Shown one piece after another: positions 14,725 through 16,123 of a stretch of 16,123 bases of DNA; within the stretch, counting starts at the first letter, position 1; each line of letters starts with the position of its first letter. Made by a program: the position numbers and the translations under genes. A model generated the notes under the pieces. It had not been told where the DNA came from, ran no database searches, and saw only the letters and a program-made list of their open reading frames with translations. This stretch comes from an archaeon (GTDB lineage: Archaea; Thermoproteota; Nitrososphaeria_A; Caldarchaeales; Wolframiiraptoraceae): positions 1 through 16,123 of the forward strand of contig JAPDJZ010000028.1 of NCBI GenBank assembly GCA_029258815.1, given 5' to 3'.

Positions 14725-14755
14725 TCCTACCCGTCTATTGGGGGGTTTGACCGGG

Positions 14756-14768
14756 AAATAATTTATTT
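14756..14768. promoter_or_regulatory. Symmetric AT-rich element between divergent radical SAM genes
   Basis: AAATAA-T-TTATTT is an inverted repeat, 32-44 nt before the amrS start. It is a good TATA candidate for amrS and could also serve the divergent gene at 14856, with a leader of about 65 nt. Confidence 0.4.
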
Positions 14769-14855
14769 TGAGCGGCCCCCGGAAGCTCTCGGGGTCAGGT
14801 GGGTAAAGACTTATTCGCTAGCTTAAATCCCTGAAAGGGCGGAGGCTTCTCGAAA

Positions 14856-16123
14856 TTGTCCCTCGAAGTCGATAGCATTAAGGTCGCCAGAAGGCTTTTC
14901 GGAGGCAGGATCGCGAAGGCGATCCTCAGAAGGCTTCTGGAGAGGGATCCGAGCGGCTTCAGGACTAGGCTTGAGCACGTTCTCCGAATGCTCGCCGAGG
15001 GTAAGGGCCGGACGAACTTCAGCTGCACGCTGGACTACTACTTCTTCAAGACGGTCTTCGAGGTGGCGATGAAGGCGATGCGCATAAGCAAGGAGGAGTT
15101 CGAGGAGGGGATTCGAGATCCGGCCGTTAGAAGAGGGCTCGAGCTGGTCTTCAGAAGCCTCCTCGAATACGGGATAACCGTCCCCCAAAAGCTCGCAGCC
15201 CCGTTCCTCATAGTCTGGAACTTCACGAACGCCTGCAACCTGAGGTGCAAGCACTGCTATCAGAGCGCCGGACCAAAGCCGAGCCCCGGCGAGCTTAGCC
15301 TCGAGGAGAAGCTTAGGGTGGTCGAGCAGATCGACGAGATGGGGATACCTGCCCTGGCTTTGAGCGGCGGGGAGCCCACGATCCACCCGGACTTCCTCCC
15401 GATCGTTAGGGAGGGGGCTAGGAGAGGAATCTACATGGCGGTCGCGACGAACGGGATAAGGTTCGCGGACGAGAAGTTCGCTAGGGAGGCCATCGAGGCG
15501 GGGCTGAGATACGTTGAGGTAAGCTTGGACTCCGTTGATCCGAGGAGGCACGACGAGTTTCGGGGGGTTAAGGGAGCTTGGGAGCTGACCGTGAAGGGGA
15601 TTAAGAACGTCGTCAGGCTCGGGGAGAGAAGGGTTTCAACCGGGATCGCGGCGACCCTCACCAAGCTGAACCTAGACGAGATAGAGGACATGGTTAGGCT
15701 CGGCGAGGAGCTTAACGTAACCCGGGTGATATTCTTCAACTTCATACCCACGGGCAGGGGGAGGGAGGCCCAGGAGCTGGACCTGACGCCGGAGGAGAGG
15801 GAAGAAGCTCTAAAGAGGATATACCGGGAGTCGATCAGGTCTAAGGTTCAGGTGGTCTCGACGGCGCCCCAGCTCTCGAGAGTTTCATGGCAGGCGAGCC
15901 ACGGCGAAGACGTTCTCCCAACCCATTTCACAATCCCCAGAAGCAAGACCCTCAGGGCCGTCGCGGAGTTCATCGGGGGATGCGGAGCGGGGAGAGTGTA
16001 TCTCGCGATCCAGCCCAACGGAGACGTAACCCCATGCGTTTTCCTTCCGATAAAGGTCGGCAACCTGAGGAAGGATAAGCTTCGGGATATATGGGAGCAT
16101 AATAAGGTCGTGAACAATCTCAA
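14856..16123 (+). CDS. Radical SAM/SPASM protein, partial (C-terminus beyond right edge)
   Basis: The frame is open for 422 codons from TTG at 14856 to the window end. A GGAGG ribosome binding site lies 10 nt upstream (14841-14845). About 115 residues of helical N-terminal extension (including FSCTLDYYFFKTVFEVAMKA) precede the radical SAM motif NACNLRCKHCYQ, with Cys127, Cys131 and Cys134. LALSGGEPTIHPDF and VEVSLDSVDP are standard core motifs. A SPASM-type auxiliary cluster region begins at GGCGAGRVYLAIQPNGDVTPC (Cys376, Cys394), followed by VGNLRKDKLRDIW. The general fold matches the group holding heme d1/heme biosynthesis (NirJ, AhbC/D) and peptide-modifying maturases. No precursor peptide gene is visible beside it, and the substrate cannot be named. 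It starts divergently from amrS. Confidence 0.9.
   Translation, partial: MSLEVDSIKVARRLFGGRIAKAILRRLLERDPSGFRTRLEHVLRMLAEGKGRTNFSCTLDYYFFKTVFEVAMKAMRISKEEFEEGIRDPAVRRGLELVFRSLLEYGITVPQKLAAPFLIVWNFTNACNLRCKHCYQSAGPKPSPGELSLEEKLRVVEQIDEMGIPALALSGGEPTIHPDFLPIVREGARRGIYMAVATNGIRFADEKFAREAIEAGLRYVEVSLDSVDPRRHDEFRGVKGAWELTVKGIKNVVRLGERRVSTGIAATLTKLNLDEIEDMVRLGEELNVTRVIFFNFIPTGRGREAQELDLTPEEREEALKRIYRESIRSKVQVVSTAPQLSRVSWQASHGEDVLPTHFTIPRSKTLRAVAEFIGGCGAGRVYLAIQPNGDVTPCVFLPIKVGNLRKDKLRDIWEHNKVVNNL

Noticed and set aside
14820..14830. GCTTAAATCC as a TATA box for the right-hand radical SAM/SPASM gene
   Set aside because: Transcription 25 nt downstream would begin after the GGAGG at 14841-14845 and lose the ribosome binding site; the element at 14756-14768 fits better.
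14823..15551. 242-codon minus-strand open frame at the right end
   Set aside because: It is antisense to the plus-strand radical SAM/SPASM gene, whose CxxxCxxC and GGEP motifs are unmistakable.

Overview
The window looks like a chromosomal segment of a thermophilic archaeon, probably from the TACK/Thermoproteota side. The evidence: an archaeal topoisomerase VI B subunit with the crenarchaeal-style GTFGLGGT ATP-lid motif, LysW-dependent lysine/arginine biosynthesis genes, class III (prepilin-type) signal peptides, TATA-like promoters close to start codons, many TTG and GTG starts, GC-rich coding DNA and very short gaps between genes. No species call is possible from sequence alone. No tRNA, rRNA, CRISPR array or insertion sequence was seen. 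No gene-free stretch exceeds 300 bases; the longest is 255 bases (9916-10170).

Layout. (1) 1-1701, minus strand: a 114-residue protein of unknown function is followed 5 nt later by a large B12-binding-type radical SAM protein that runs off the left edge. Its iron-sulfur motif reads CxxxCxxF, not CxxxCxxC. (2) 1874-5030, plus strand: lysX-lysJ-lysK, three steps of the LysW carrier pathway for lysine and/or ornithine. (3) 5070-6597, minus strand and convergent with lysK: argG (argininosuccinate synthase), then a small two-helix membrane protein. (4) 6676-9915, minus strand: top6B, interrupted by a 554-residue LAGLIDADG intein placed directly after the Mg-binding Asn of the ATPase N-box. (5) 10171-13685, plus strand: three overlapping genes for large secreted proteins with prepilin-type signal peptides. 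The first two are tandem paralogs. (6) 13705-14724, minus strand: AmrS, the radical SAM enzyme of the AmmeMemoRadiSam system. (7) 14856 to the right edge, plus strand: a radical SAM/SPASM protein with a long N-terminal extension, cut by the window end.

How the genes work together. lysX, lysJ and lysK with argG form an amino-acid biosynthesis block: the LysW route can make lysine or ornithine, and ArgG carries ornithine-derived citrulline towards arginine. The carrier LysW and the kinase and reductase (LysZ, LysY) are not in the window, so they must lie elsewhere if the pathway is complete. The pilin-like operon is the least explained multi-gene unit: it has no assembly ATPase, membrane platform or prepilin peptidase beside it. 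The most noteworthy items are the top6B intein with an embedded helix-turn-helix-like segment, the pilin-like trio with its conserved cysteine pattern, and the radical SAM protein lacking its third cluster cysteine.
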